From Planctomycetaceae bacterium (GTDB lineage Bacteria > Planctomycetota > Planctomycetia > Planctomycetales > Planctomycetaceae): a stretch of DNA of 64,000 bases. The notes under the pieces were generated by a model. That model was not told the DNA's origin. It saw only the letters and a program-made list of their open reading frames with translations, and ran no database searches. Both the position numbers and the translations under genes were made by a program. This document shows, piece by piece, positions 56,318-64,000 of this stretch. Every line of letters starts with the position of its first letter. The first letter of the stretch is position 1. The stretch lies in assembly GCA_029259815.1 (NCBI GenBank), contig JAJDEJ010000262.1:1-64000 (forward strand). The letters run 5' to 3'.

Positions 56318-58546
56318 TCAAGCCAATTGTTTGCGGAAACGGGCGAGGCTAATGGTGAAAATGGCCAGCGTACAAAGGAATAGTCCGCTGACGTGGGGCA
56401 GCAGGTCAGCGAATCCGGCTCCACGCAGGACCACGCCACGCAGGATCTCCAGGAAGTAGGTCACGGGAATGGCGAACGTGACGAGATAGATCGGCAGAGG
56501 CATTTGACTGCGGGGAAACATGAACCCTGAGAGGAGCACCGATGGCAACATGATCAAGAATGCAAACTGGATCGCAGCCAGTTGCGTCTTCGCCAATGTT
56601 GAGACCAGCAACCCGAGTCCGAGTCCGCACAGGAGAAAGAGCAGCGAAAGTGCGAGCAGTTGAATGAGGTCGCCTCGAATCGGCACGCGAAAAACGTAGA
56701 CCATCACCGCCAGCACAATCAGCACTTCCAGAAATCCAATCACCGCATAAGGCACAAGCTTGCCCAGCAGCAGCCCTGACCGACTGACGGGGGTGACGAA
56801 CAATTGCTCCAACGTGCCCAGTTCACGCTCTCGCACGATGGCAAACGACGTCAGGAACAACGTCACCAGTTGCAGGATGATGCCGACCAGTCCCGGGACG
56901 AAGAAGTGCGAGCTTTCGAGATTCGGGTTATACAGCAGTCGCGGACGCATTTCGATCGGGATCGCGGCTGTCCCTTCTGCGTTTCGAGAGGGGACCGCAG
57001 GCAAGGCTTCGACAAACGGTCGAGTGCGACGCAGGGACAGGTTGATCCCCAGCAGATTCGTGGTGTTGAGTGCAGCCGTGGCGACCTGCGAGTCGCTCCC
57101 GTCAATCAGCACCTGTACCTGGGCCTGTTCATGATTCAGCAGGCTTTCGCTGTAGTCGGGCGGTATGCGCAAGCCCACCTTCGCTTCACCCGATGTCATC
57201 GCTCTCCGAAACGACTCTTCATCCGTGACCCGATCGATCATGCGGAACGTGCGTGTGTTCTGAAAGGCATCACGGAGTTCCCGAGCCGCCTGTCGACCGT
57301 CCAGGTCGTACACGACCGTTGGAATGTCTTCGATCTCGGTATTGATGGCGTACCCAAAGATGAGCGTCTGCATCACTGGCACCACGAGCATAAAGACCAG
57401 TGTCGATGGCTGCCGACGAATGTGTGAGAACTCTTTCAGCAGAATGGCCATCAAACCGAAGAGCGGCCGGGCTGGGATCGATGCTTGTGGAGTTGAGCCC
57501 TCCTCCGATTCCGAGACTGTCGACTGCGTGTGTGGGAACTCCGCATCCGTCACAGACTGAGACAATCCCACAGTGGATTGCACAGCGATGGCTTTCGAGC
57601 CAACCCGGCGGTCATGGTCCGTCTGTGATCGCGTCATTGTGACAAAGACGTCTTCCAGCGAAGGCGCGATCGGTCGCACCTCCATCGTGGGATCTGCTGT
57701 GACCTCTTTCAAACCCTCCTCATCCAGCGAGTCGCGGACCAGTGCATGAATTGCATCGCCGAAGAACGTGGCGTCGATCACGTCAGCATTCTTGCGGAGT
57801 TTGGCCAGTTGTTCGGTCGGATGTTCGACGGTCAGCTCCCAGCGGCGAGTTCCGGCAGGAGTGACGTCATCGAGCAGCTTCAACTCGTCGGGTGGACCGC
57901 AAACGATGAGGCGCGACGAATGCAGGTAACCGATCTCGCTGCAACGCTCGGCCTCGTCCATGTAGTGCGTGGTGACCAGTTGCGTGACCCCTTCGCCCGC
58001 CAGTTGAAACAACAGATCCCACAGGTCACGGCGTGCAACCGGGTCGATGCCGGCGGTCGGCTCGTCGAGAAATAGCATCTGCGGTTCATGAATCAGCGCA
58101 CAGGCCAACGCGAGCCGCTGCTTCCATCCTCCCGACAGTGTGCCCGCCAGTTGATCGACACGGTCTCCCAGTGACGTCAGCTCCAACACATCCTGTGTTC
58201 GCTGGGCGAGACGTTCGGGAGTGAGACCATAGATGCGACCATAGAAGTGAATGTTCTCGATGACGCTCAAGTCGCCGTAGAGACTGAAACTCTGCGACAT
58301 GTAACCGATGTGTCGTTTGATCTCCTCAGCATGTGTCGCGACATCACGACCCAGCACGCGGGCCATTCCGGAGGTCGGCGGAAGCACGCCGCACAGCATC
58401 CGGATAATCGTCGACTTCCCGCTGCCATTCGGCCCCAACAGACCAAAGATGGCTCCCTTCTGGACTTGGAACGACACATCGTTGACGGCGATGAAGTCTC
58501 CGAAGTGGCGTGTGAGGTTTCGGACATCGATGACCGGCTCGGTCAT
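56318..58546 (-). CDS. ABC-2 exporter with ATPase and permease fused
   Basis: A 742-residue fusion. The N-terminal half (about 1-240) is an ABC ATPase: Walker A GPNGSGKST (about 37-45), signature LSGGWKQR, Walker B LFLDEPTAGIDP and H-loop THYMDE. After a linker (about 290-365) comes an ABC2-type membrane part with a first helix near 375 (FMLVVPVMQTLIFGYAI), a large extracytoplasmic domain, and five more helices ending at residue 742 (VSGLFLCTLAIFTISLAR). This is the RbbA/YhhJ-like layout. It starts with an ATG that overlaps the HlyD stop (ATGA at 58543-58546). Together they would export a substrate, perhaps drugs; no outer-membrane channel is present. Confidence 0.92.
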   Translation of the reverse strand: MTEPVIDVRNLTRHFGDFIAVNDVSFQVQKGAIFGLLGPNGSGKSTIIRMLCGVLPPTSGMARVLGRDVATHAEEIKRHIGYMSQSFSLYGDLSVIENIHFYGRIYGLTPERLAQRTQDVLELTSLGDRVDQLAGTLSGGWKQRLALACALIHEPQMLFLDEPTAGIDPVARRDLWDLLFQLAGEGVTQLVTTHYMDEAERCSEIGYLHSSRLIVCGPPDELKLLDDVTPAGTRRWELTVEHPTEQLAKLRKNADVIDATFFGDAIHALVRDSLDEEGLKEVTADPTMEVRPIAPSLEDVFVTMTRSQTDHDRRVGSKAIAVQSTVGLSQSVTDAEFPHTQSTVSESEEGSTPQASIPARPLFGLMAILLKEFSHIRRQPSTLVFMLVVPVMQTLIFGYAINTEIEDIPTVVYDLDGRQAARELRDAFQNTRTFRMIDRVTDEESFRRAMTSGEAKVGLRIPPDYSESLLNHEQAQVQVLIDGSDSQVATAALNTTNLLGINLSLRRTRPFVEALPAVPSRNAEGTAAIPIEMRPRLLYNPNLESSHFFVPGLVGIILQLVTLFLTSFAIVRERELGTLEQLFVTPVSRSGLLLGKLVPYAVIGFLEVLIVLAVMVYVFRVPIRGDLIQLLALSLLFLLCGLGLGLLVSTLAKTQLAAIQFAFLIMLPSVLLSGFMFPRSQMPLPIYLVTFAIPVTYFLEILRGVVLRGAGFADLLPHVSGLFLCTLAIFTISLARFRKQLA

Positions 58547-59670
58547 GGCGTCCCCTCCAGCCAGACGTCGGCTGCCATCCCCGGCCTGAGGCGGTCGTGC
58601 CCCTCCAGCAATGTCACCTTGATGCGAAACACCTGCTTGGACCGTTCCTCCGGTGTCTGCACATTCCCCGGCGTGAACTCCGCCTGCCGTGCGATGAACG
58701 TGATCTCACCATCGAATGACTCCGAAGGATAACTATCAACAGTCACTTCCAGTTTCTGGCCGAGCGAAATGTCGAGTTCGTTCTCCGGCACGTACGCCCG
58801 CACCCACAGACGGGTGGTGTCGACCAGCGAGACGACCGGCGCGTTCGCAGCGACGAGATCTCCGGGTTGCAGTTCGAGGGCCTCCACAACACCGACCGTC
58901 GGTGAGCGGACTTTCAACTCCTCGATCTGCTTGTCGATCGCGGCGAGAGCACTCTCTGCCGCCTGCATCGCCGAGTGTGCTTCTGCGATCTCTTCCTCAC
59001 GATAGCCGTTCTGCATCAGTTGCCATGCCTGGTTCGCCTCCCGGACACGTGCTTCTGCGATCGCGATCTCTTCCTCACGAGTTCCCTCTTCGAGCAGCTC
59101 CAGTTGCTCACGTCGGGCAGTCACCCGCTCGGTCGCCGCCTGTCTTTCCTTCTTCGCACGGTCGAGTGCCTCCTGAGTCGCTGCCCCCTGTTTGTGCAGA
59201 TTCGACGTGCGTCCGTAGACCTCTTCCGCCAGATCGAGCTCCGCGATCACCAGATTCAATTCGGCCCGAGCGGCTTCCAACTCCTGATCCCGGGGACCGT
59301 TCTGCAGCATGAGCAGGTTGGCCTGCGACTGCTCCTCCCGGGCCTTCGCCTGTGCGATCTCCTCGACCCGATACCCGCTGACCAGCTTCTCATGAGCCGT
59401 CTTCCGCTGCTTCCAAACGGCTTCCGCCTCCGCCCGCCGCTGGAGCAGATCGAACGGCTCCAACTCGACCAGCACGTCACCCGCCTCAACGAGTTGCCCC
59501 TCCTCGACCGAAACAACATGCACCCGCCCGCCGACTCTCGACCCCAGCCGAATCTCATCCGCCTCGATAAAGCCGGAAACCGTCCGCGGTCCCACCTGCC
59601 GCTGGCTGTACCACAAACTCGCAATGAGCACCGCCGCCACCAGCACAAATCCGATTGCCCGTTGAATCAT
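58543..59670 (-). CDS. HlyD-family periplasmic adaptor
   Basis: A 375-residue membrane-fusion protein: an anchor helix (IGFVLVAAVLIASLWYSQ), a lipoyl half (LGSRVGGRVHVVSVEEGQLV), a long coiled-coil hairpin at about 75-225 (RAEAEAVWKQRKTAHEKLVS, RAKKERQAATERVTARREQ), the second lipoyl half (VRSPTVGVVEALELQPGDLV), and a beta-barrel end. The coil contains two repeated TREEEIA/YREEEIAE-type units. It is the first gene of the exporter operon and shares the HlyD/YbhG layout that pairs with ABC-2 fusions. The start is set to 59670; an in-frame start at 59763 would add 31 polar residues. Confidence 0.92.
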   Translation of the reverse strand: MIQRAIGFVLVAAVLIASLWYSQRQVGPRTVSGFIEADEIRLGSRVGGRVHVVSVEEGQLVEAGDVLVELEPFDLLQRRAEAEAVWKQRKTAHEKLVSGYRVEEIAQAKAREEQSQANLLMLQNGPRDQELEAARAELNLVIAELDLAEEVYGRTSNLHKQGAATQEALDRAKKERQAATERVTARREQLELLEEGTREEEIAIAEARVREANQAWQLMQNGYREEEIAEAHSAMQAAESALAAIDKQIEELKVRSPTVGVVEALELQPGDLVAANAPVVSLVDTTRLWVRAYVPENELDISLGQKLEVTVDSYPSESFDGEITFIARQAEFTPGNVQTPEERSKQVFRIKVTLLEGHDRLRPGMAADVWLEGTP

Positions 59671-59817
59671 CAGGTTCCTCAAGACGAGCCAAGAGAGGGC
59701 GAATGAAGGTGAGTCGACACGGTCACGAGACGTAGAAGATACCGTCCCCTCGGACAACTTCACAGCGGTCGCTCGTCAGCAACCCTATGTCTTGCGACGG
59801 ATGCACACGCTTGGGAC

Positions 59818-60525
59818 TCAACTCAACCAGTTCGAGAACGAGGCTCGCGGCTTGGGGGTGTCCATCCATGATGTATCTGGCAGGGGGAGTTTTATTGCCT
59901 CTTCCACTGTCAGCCAACCGGATGAAAGCGGCATGCTGCTTCTCTTGCCGCGCTGGGTGATCCAGCACAGTTTTCGTTGCTGCTCACACTTGTGTGCGAT
60001 ATCGAGCGTCGCCCGCACATCAGCTGCAAGATACTTCAAGACTTCATCCGTGCGACCATCGGCCCAGAACTGCGGCACCTCATGTTGCTGGACAATCCTC
60101 GACTTGCCTGGCAGCCCCATCCCTTGAGCCACACTGTCGAGTCCGATCGGGAAACCCCGATCACAGACCACATGGAACATCATGTCCACGTGCCCGAGCG
60201 CCAGCCGTCGACACTCTTCTCGGAGGCCCGATTCCTCCGCCAGAATGTCGAAATCAAACCCCAGCCCGTTCCAAGTCACGATTGTGAAGCCATTCTTGAC
60301 GAGTTCCAGTAAATCCTTGACGACTCGTCCGGCCTCTGCTTGTGACATGTGCGGCGACCGTTCTCCATCCTCTGTGACGCCATGCCAGAAGTGTGGCTCA
60401 TTATCTGTGACACCATACGTCGCCGCACAACAGATCCCCAAAGGTCGAAGCGACTTCAGATCACTCACTGGTCCGGGGGTAATCTTTGCCGTCTCGATGT
60501 CGAACGCAACATACTTGCGGGGCAT
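59818..60525 (-). CDS. Predicted 3'-5' exonuclease (PolB-like DEDD fold)
   Basis: A 235-residue exonuclease-like protein with the RNase-H/DEDD fold of the PolB-type family (DNA_pol_B_exo2 group). Motifs: exo I YVAFDIETAK (residues 5-14), exo II WNGLGFDFDIL (about 90-100), and a late acidic motif with YLAADVRATLDIAHK (about 164-178). The spacing fits a DEDD nuclease that removes nucleotides from a 3' end. The DNA or RNA substrate is unproven. The gene is on its own; the next gene on the strand is the pentapeptide protein. Confidence 0.9.
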   Translation of the reverse strand: MPRKYVAFDIETAKITPGPVSDLKSLRPLGICCAATYGVTDNEPHFWHGVTEDGERSPHMSQAEAGRVVKDLLELVKNGFTIVTWNGLGFDFDILAEESGLREECRRLALGHVDMMFHVVCDRGFPIGLDSVAQGMGLPGKSRIVQQHEVPQFWADGRTDEVLKYLAADVRATLDIAHKCEQQRKLCWITQRGKRSSMPLSSGWLTVEEAIKLPLPDTSWMDTPKPRASFSNWLS

Positions 60526-60534
60526 GCTGAGGCC

Positions 60535-60933
60535 TCATCTGTCTATTGGAAAGTGAACGATCGGTAATGAACAATTCCGTGTAACACAATCAACAGCAAT
60601 CGCATTTTCCCACTCGGTCTTTCCACCAAGATTGTCATCGCCCGTCATGCAGTCACTGAAATGACAGCGGGCGAACATTGATTCGTTGAAGTCACCACGA
60701 AGATCACAAGCCTCGAAGAGACAGTCCACGAATCTTGAACGAAATGCGCCACACCAATACAAGTCCAGATTCTTGAAAGTGCAACCAACAAACACGGCAC
60801 CATAGAGATTGGCTCCCTCCATCGTGCAGTCTAGGAAATGGCAATCGGCCCACATTGAGTCTTCTAACAGGAGCTGTCCTGAGTGTTGTTGATCGACTCC
60901 TTTGACCGTTTCGTTGAAATGAATCTGGTCCAT
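60535..60933 (-). CDS. Pentapeptide-repeat protein
   Basis: A 132-residue protein consisting largely of pentapeptide repeats with the A(D/N)LXX-type pattern, heavy in Cys: SMWADCHFLDCTMEGANLYG, AVFVGCTFKNLDLYW, SRFVDCLFEACDLRGDFNES and MFARCHFSDC. These form a right-handed quadrilateral beta-helix. Many such proteins have no known role; a few mimic DNA and protect gyrase. Start chosen at 60933 (MDQIHFNETVK) because an in-frame start at 60999 adds only 22 non-repeat residues. The unusual Cys density (about 8 in 90 residues) is notable. Confidence 0.85.
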   Translation of the reverse strand: MDQIHFNETVKGVDQQHSGQLLLEDSMWADCHFLDCTMEGANLYGAVFVGCTFKNLDLYWCGAFRSRFVDCLFEACDLRGDFNESMFARCHFSDCMTGDDNLGGKTEWENAIAVDCVTRNCSLPIVHFPIDR

Positions 60934-61025
60934 GCTTACTGCCGTGCAGGCCCGACTCTCGCCGGACACGATCGTGGATGTTCGTTCGATTCCTGTCACT
61001 GTCCGGCACAGCCGGACCTACCTGA

Positions 61026-61367
61026 CTATCCCCACCAGCGTTCCCGCCAATTGAGAAGGAAGTGTAGCCAATCCAAAAGGATGCATGCCGAGGCCAAGAG
61101 GGCAGCCATACCCACGATTCGACCGTGTGAATGCTTCTATCTCGCGGCTGACCATCCGAATACGGCTGAAAGAGCTAGGAGAACAAAATCGAAGACAGAT
61201 TGGGAAACCGAAAGATCGAGGAGGTAAGGAATGCCATTCACGACAGCAGGTGGCCGAGTCAGGAAAAACACAACAATACAGAGCCCTGCAATGATTGACT
61301 CCCAAGATACTCTCGCAGACATCGATTCGTCGGATGGGGCTGTCAGCCATTGTTGTCGATGTGCCAT
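61026..61367 (-). pseudogene. Membrane-protein gene interrupted by an in-frame TAG
   Basis: The frame starting at ATG 61367 encodes 76 residues with hydrophobic helices ([20 protein letters not shown] and VFDFVLLALSAVFGWSAAR) and stops at TAG 61137-61139. Read through, it continues for 37 residues with a third helix (RIVGMAALLASACILLDWLH then FLLNWRERWWG) to TAG 61026-61028, a 113-residue protein. The downstream text is too membrane-like to be chance, so the gene is probably broken by one nonsense change, or a real variant or base error. It begins seven bases after the relic rho 3' end, where rho would once have ended. Confidence 0.5.
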
Positions 61368-61374
61368 GACACTC

Positions 61375-61485
61375 TCAACTCAAGTTCATACTCAGCAAGA
61401 ACTCATCGTTCGTCTCCGTCCGGCGCATGCGGTTGACGAGGAGTTCCATGGCTTCGGTCGGGTTCATGTCGTTGCGGACGTGTTG
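61375..61485 (-). pseudogene. Relic duplicate of the 3' end of rho
   Basis: On the minus strand, 61477-61375 reads [32 protein letters not shown] and a stop. It matches the last 32 codons of the intact rho gene at 62162 in 31 of 32 residues, with 10 of 99 bases different, 8 of them silent (7 of 8 changed codons). Upstream the match fades after VRND. It is not part of any complete gene. The intact rho lies beyond the toxin-antitoxin-like pair. Confidence 0.93.
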
Positions 61486-61495
61486 GACTTCTCAC

Positions 61496-61954
61496 TCACG
61501 GAGACCACGTTTGCCAGTCTTGGGCTTTGACGAATTGAGTGAGGTGTTTGACGTTCGTTGTTACGACGGTCACGGGTTCACCCGTTGACTGCGACCAAGT
61601 CAGGGCTTGGGCTACGAGAATGACGTCAATGTCCAGAGCGGCATCGGCACTTGTGGGTTGTCCGCGATTGCGTGCGTCTGCCCAGAGTTGTGTGGCCTCT
61701 TCCAAGACGCTTGTCGTCATGGGGAGGTAGGTGATTGCCAGTGACCGGCAGAATTGGTCAAGACGCTTCAGGCCGGTTGATGCTCCGGCTCGAACGAGTT
61801 CGCGGCGGACTTCGTACCAACAGATTTCAGGGACCGCGACCGTTTCTCCTGCGAGCAAGACGCGTTCCAGCCACTCGCGACATTGCTGGTTCTCACCCCG
61901 CGCGCGAGGATGCGTGACACGGCTCAACGGTCCGGAATCAAGAACGATCGCCAT
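61496..61954 (-). CDS. PIN-domain toxin-like protein (VapC type)
   Basis: A 152-residue PIN-domain protein. The opening [11 protein letters not shown] supplies the first catalytic Asp, [11 protein letters not shown] the conserved Glu, and the later acids lie in [16 protein letters not shown] and [12 protein letters not shown], so the four-acid PIN site looks complete. Such proteins are RNases, usually toxins of type II pairs. The start overlaps the upstream small protein by 17 bases, a standard antitoxin-toxin arrangement. It lies inside the segment wedged between rho and its relic 3' end. Target RNA unknown. Confidence 0.9.
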   Translation of the reverse strand: MAIVLDSGPLSRVTHPRARGENQQCREWLERVLLAGETVAVPEICWYEVRRELVRAGASTGLKRLDQFCRSLAITYLPMTTSVLEEATQLWADARNRGQPTSADAALDIDVILVAQALTWSQSTGEPVTVVTTNVKHLTQFVKAQDWQTWSP

Positions 61955-62150
61955 CGAAGAGCGTCCGATAGGATTTGCGGGCCTCGTCGATCCCTTTCAC
62001 TAATTCAGTGAATGACTCGCTTTGCTCACGGGCGTCATTCTCATCGACTTCACTCCAATCGTGCAGCATGTCGATGAGATTCTGCACGGCAGTCTCATAC
62101 TCGGCGGCAGTGACGGATGAGTCGTCCGGACGTGTCACGTCTGTGCTCAT
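61938..62150 (-). CDS. Small partner (probable antitoxin) of the PIN protein
   Basis: A 70-residue acidic protein ([60 protein letters not shown]) with no clear DNA-binding domain; mostly helix. Its stop overlaps the PIN gene start, so it sits where an antitoxin belongs. The start 62150 is supported by GGGAG five bases upstream (62156-62160), itself just past the rho stop; an in-frame TTG at 62165 inside rho is less likely. No family recognised. Confidence 0.8.
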   Translation of the reverse strand: MSTDVTRPDDSSVTAAEYETAVQNLIDMLHDWSEVDENDAREQSESFTELVKGIDEARKSYRTLFDGDRS

Positions 62151-62155
62151 AGCAA

Positions 62156-62160
62156 CTCCC
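62156..62160 (-). promoter_or_regulatory. Shine-Dalgarno of the small partner gene
   Basis: GGGAG on the minus strand, five bases before ATG 62150 and directly downstream of the rho stop (62162-62164). It decides the start of the small partner and shows that its translation could follow rho directly. Confidence 0.7.
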
Positions 62161-62161
62161 A

Positions 62162-63661
62162 TCAACTGAGGTTCATACTCAACAGGAACTCATCATTCGT
62201 CTCCGTGCGTCGCATGCGGTTGACGAGGAGTTCCATGGCTTCGACCGGGTTCATGTCATTCAACACGCGGCGGAGGATCCAGACGCGGCGGAGTTCTTCT
62301 TCGTCCATCAGCAGCTCTTCGCGGCGGGTGCCCGACTTGTTGACGTCGATCGCAGGCCAGATGCGTTTTTCGACCATGCGGCGATCGAGGTGAAGTTCGG
62401 TGTTGCCGGTGCCTTTGAACTCCTCGAAGATCACTTCGTCCATCTTCGAGCCAGTGTCAACAAGGGCGGTGGCGATAATTGTCAGGCTGCCCCCTTCTTC
62501 GACACAGCGGGCTGCTCCGAAGAAGCGTTTGGGGTGCTGGAGGGCATTGGAGTCGACGCCGCCGGTGAGGATCTTGCCCGAGTTGGGGCACTCGGTGTTC
62601 CAGGCGCGGGCCAGACGGGTGATCGAATCGAGGAAGATGATCACATCGTGCCCGTACTCGACCATGCGTTTGGCCTTCTCAATGACCATCTCGGACACCT
62701 GAATGTGACGGCTGGGCGGCTCGTCAAACGTGGAGGAGATGACCTCGCAGTTGGTGCCTTTGACCTGCCGCTCCATGTCGGTCACTTCTTCCGGGCGTTC
62801 GTCGATCAGCAGCACGATGACATACGCATCCGGATGACTCTTGAGCACGGCTTGTGCCATCTGTTGCAGCAGGACCGTCTTGCCGGCACGGGGCGGGGAG
62901 ACGATCAGCCCACGCTGGCCCATGCCAATGGGAGCCACGATGTCGACGACCCGCGTGCTGAGTTGCTTGGGGTCGTGAGAGAGCTGCAGACGCTTTTCAG
63001 GATGCAACGGTGTGAGGTCGTCGAACGGCACCTTGGCGGTGAGCAGGTTCGGGTCCTGCCCGTTGATGGCTTCGACCCGCAGCAGAGCGAAGTAGCGTTC
63101 GTTCTCCTTGGGTGGTCTGATCTGCCCGGCGACCGTGTTACCGTTTCGCAGGCCGAAGCGGCGAACCTGTGACGGCGACACATAGATGTCGTCCGGACAG
63201 GGGAGATAATGGTAGTCGGGTGAGCGCAGGAAGCCGAAGCCGTCCGGGAGAATTTCCAACGTGCCCTCGCCGAACATCAGGCCATTGGTCTGCGTGCGCT
63301 CCTTGAGAATGCGGAAGATCAAATCCTGCTTCTTGAGTCCAGTAAACTCGGTGATCTTCTCCTGTCGCGCTAGCTCCAGGAGTTCCTTCATGGTCATGCG
63401 CTGCAATTCGGCGATGTGGATATCGTCGGACTGCTTCACGTTCTCGTACCGGGTGTTGGCCGGATTCTGATCCAACTCGTCCTCTTCTTCAGGGACCCCC
63501 GATGCAGGAACTTCAGGTTCCGGCGCCTCTTCGACAGCGACGGCGGCCTTGGCGGCAGCCGCGCGGCTGGTGCTTCTGCCGAGTTTGATCGGAGGATTGT
63601 CGGTGTCGACGTCGACGGCTTCGCCCGTTGCGGGGGTGGGTGCTTTGGATGTCTTTGCCAT
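62162..63661 (-). CDS. rho: Transcription termination factor Rho
   Basis: A 499-residue Rho helicase. A planctomycete-type acidic/Ala-rich N-terminal extension (residues 1-80) precedes the Rho_N helices ([20 protein letters not shown]) and the RNA-binding cold-shock domain ([20 protein letters not shown]). The ATPase core holds [16 protein letters not shown] (P-loop, about residue 253), [16 protein letters not shown] (Walker B), and [17 protein letters not shown]. The end [13 protein letters not shown] matches the relic copy at 61375-61477 almost exactly. The start at 63661 is preferred; an in-frame start at 63790 would overlap the coaE end. Confidence 0.97.
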   Translation of the reverse strand: MAKTSKAPTPATGEAVDVDTDNPPIKLGRSTSRAAAAKAAVAVEEAPEPEVPASGVPEEEDELDQNPANTRYENVKQSDDIHIAELQRMTMKELLELARQEKITEFTGLKKQDLIFRILKERTQTNGLMFGEGTLEILPDGFGFLRSPDYHYLPCPDDIYVSPSQVRRFGLRNGNTVAGQIRPPKENERYFALLRVEAINGQDPNLLTAKVPFDDLTPLHPEKRLQLSHDPKQLSTRVVDIVAPIGMGQRGLIVSPPRAGKTVLLQQMAQAVLKSHPDAYVIVLLIDERPEEVTDMERQVKGTNCEVISSTFDEPPSRHIQVSEMVIEKAKRMVEYGHDVIIFLDSITRLARAWNTECPNSGKILTGGVDSNALQHPKRFFGAARCVEEGGSLTIIATALVDTGSKMDEVIFEEFKGTGNTELHLDRRMVEKRIWPAIDVNKSGTRREELLMDEEELRRVWILRRVLNDMNPVEAMELLVNRMRRTETNDEFLLSMNLS

Positions 63662-63776
63662 GAGATTGGCCTTTACGGGAGAGACGAGAATTCGCCAGTC
63701 GGAAGGAGAGGGCGGCTCAGCCGCCGGATGGGGAGATGTGTGATTGGCCCTGGTGAATGGATGTTTTGAAGTTGAT

Positions 63777-64000
63777 TCATGGGATGCCAACAGAGCTGGG
63801 TGAAGGCTCGTTGGTCAGCCATCCTCGTTCAATAAGGTAGTCGGCCAGTTGTTGGCCCGCCTGTTCGATCGTACCGGAGTTGTCGACAATGATGTCAGCC
63901 GTGTTGCGCTTGTGATCGAGTGGCCACTGACTCGCCTCGCGACGGGCCAGTTCATCCGCTGTCCAGCCACGTGAGGCTGCGACACGTTGAACACGTTGTT
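63777..64000 (-). CDS. coaE: Dephospho-CoA kinase, C-terminal part (cut by window end)
   Basis: 74 codons of an open frame whose text matches the end of Coa[61 protein letters not shown] and a stop at 63777-63779. CoaE makes coenzyme A by phosphorylating dephospho-CoA. The kinase's ATP-binding N-terminal half lies outside the window. It sits 115 bases upstream of rho on the same strand. Confidence 0.88.
   Translation of the reverse strand, partial: QRVQRVAASRGWTADELARREASQWPLDHKRNTADIIVDNSGTIEQAGQQLADYLIERGWLTNEPSPSSVGIP

Noticed and set aside
62390-63172. 260-codon open frame on the plus strand
   Set aside because: Antisense to rho in a GC-rich gene; no plausible protein.

Overview
The window looks like a piece of a planctomycete chromosome (order Planctomycetales or a close relative; genus not determinable from here). 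The evidence is the family content: DUF1501 Tat-secreted proteins next to a DUF1549/DUF1553 (PSCyt1/PSD1) protein, four secreted PQQ-like beta-propeller proteins, a giant surface protein with an N-terminal LEPR-XLL-like motif, a BBP7-like outer-membrane barrel, a TIGR03032 protein, and a HisA-like protein of the archaeal/planctomycete COG1411 type. No rRNA, tRNA, CRISPR array, IS transposase, integrase or phage structural gene was recognised.

Layout. 1-11.3 kb: secreted proteins typical of planctomycetes (DUF1501, PQQ mosaic, sialidase-like BNR protein, DUF1501 plus PSCyt1/DUF1549/DUF1553 pair). 11.5-25.9 kb: mixed housekeeping genes (response regulator, HisA-like barrel, alpha/beta hydrolase coupled to an AlkA-like glycosylase, PQQ protein, SolA-like oxidase, HlyD adaptor, DnaJ/CbpA - membrane protein - rnpA - yidD, SH3 protein, sialate O-acetylesterase, Na/Pi cotransporter). 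25.9-27.6 kb: a small accessory patch with a frameshifted GxxExxY gene, a zinc-ribbon-like protein and low-complexity flanking repeats. 27.6-37.9 kb: two tandem PQQ proteins, a small lipoprotein divergent from a structured leader, a DUF255 thioredoxin-fold protein, a BRCT-MerR-TPR fusion and a Uma2 protein. 38.0-42.3 kb: a GntR/ABC ATPase/permease operon, then glyA. 42.4-45.1 kb: a small anchored protein, a Fic protein and a cyclase-family protein. 45.5-54.8 kb: outer-membrane barrel, 1573-residue surface protein, prenyltransferase-like protein and a ThDP enzyme. 55.0-60.9 kb: TIGR03032 protein, HlyD plus a fused ABC-2 exporter, a 3'-5' exonuclease and a pentapeptide protein. 61.0-64.0 kb: the rho locus with a toxin-antitoxin-like pair wedged behind rho, then the end of coaE.

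Two themes stand out. First, at rho a PIN-domain/small-partner module sits between the intact rho gene and a second, mostly synonymously diverged copy of the last ~33 rho codons. The former downstream neighbour, a membrane-protein gene now carrying an in-frame stop, follows that copy. This is the footprint expected of an insertion at the 3' end of rho that restored its reading frame. Second, the gaps are filled with several unrelated families of short inverted repeats. Some supply the stop codons of adjacent genes (yidD, the SH3 protein, the Uma2 protein, the BRCT-MerR-TPR protein), and one repeat-like tract is inserted in frame inside the DUF1549/DUF1553 gene.

All functional calls come from reading motifs by eye; no database search was possible. 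Start codons were chosen from signal peptides, overlaps with neighbours and Shine-Dalgarno-like sequences.
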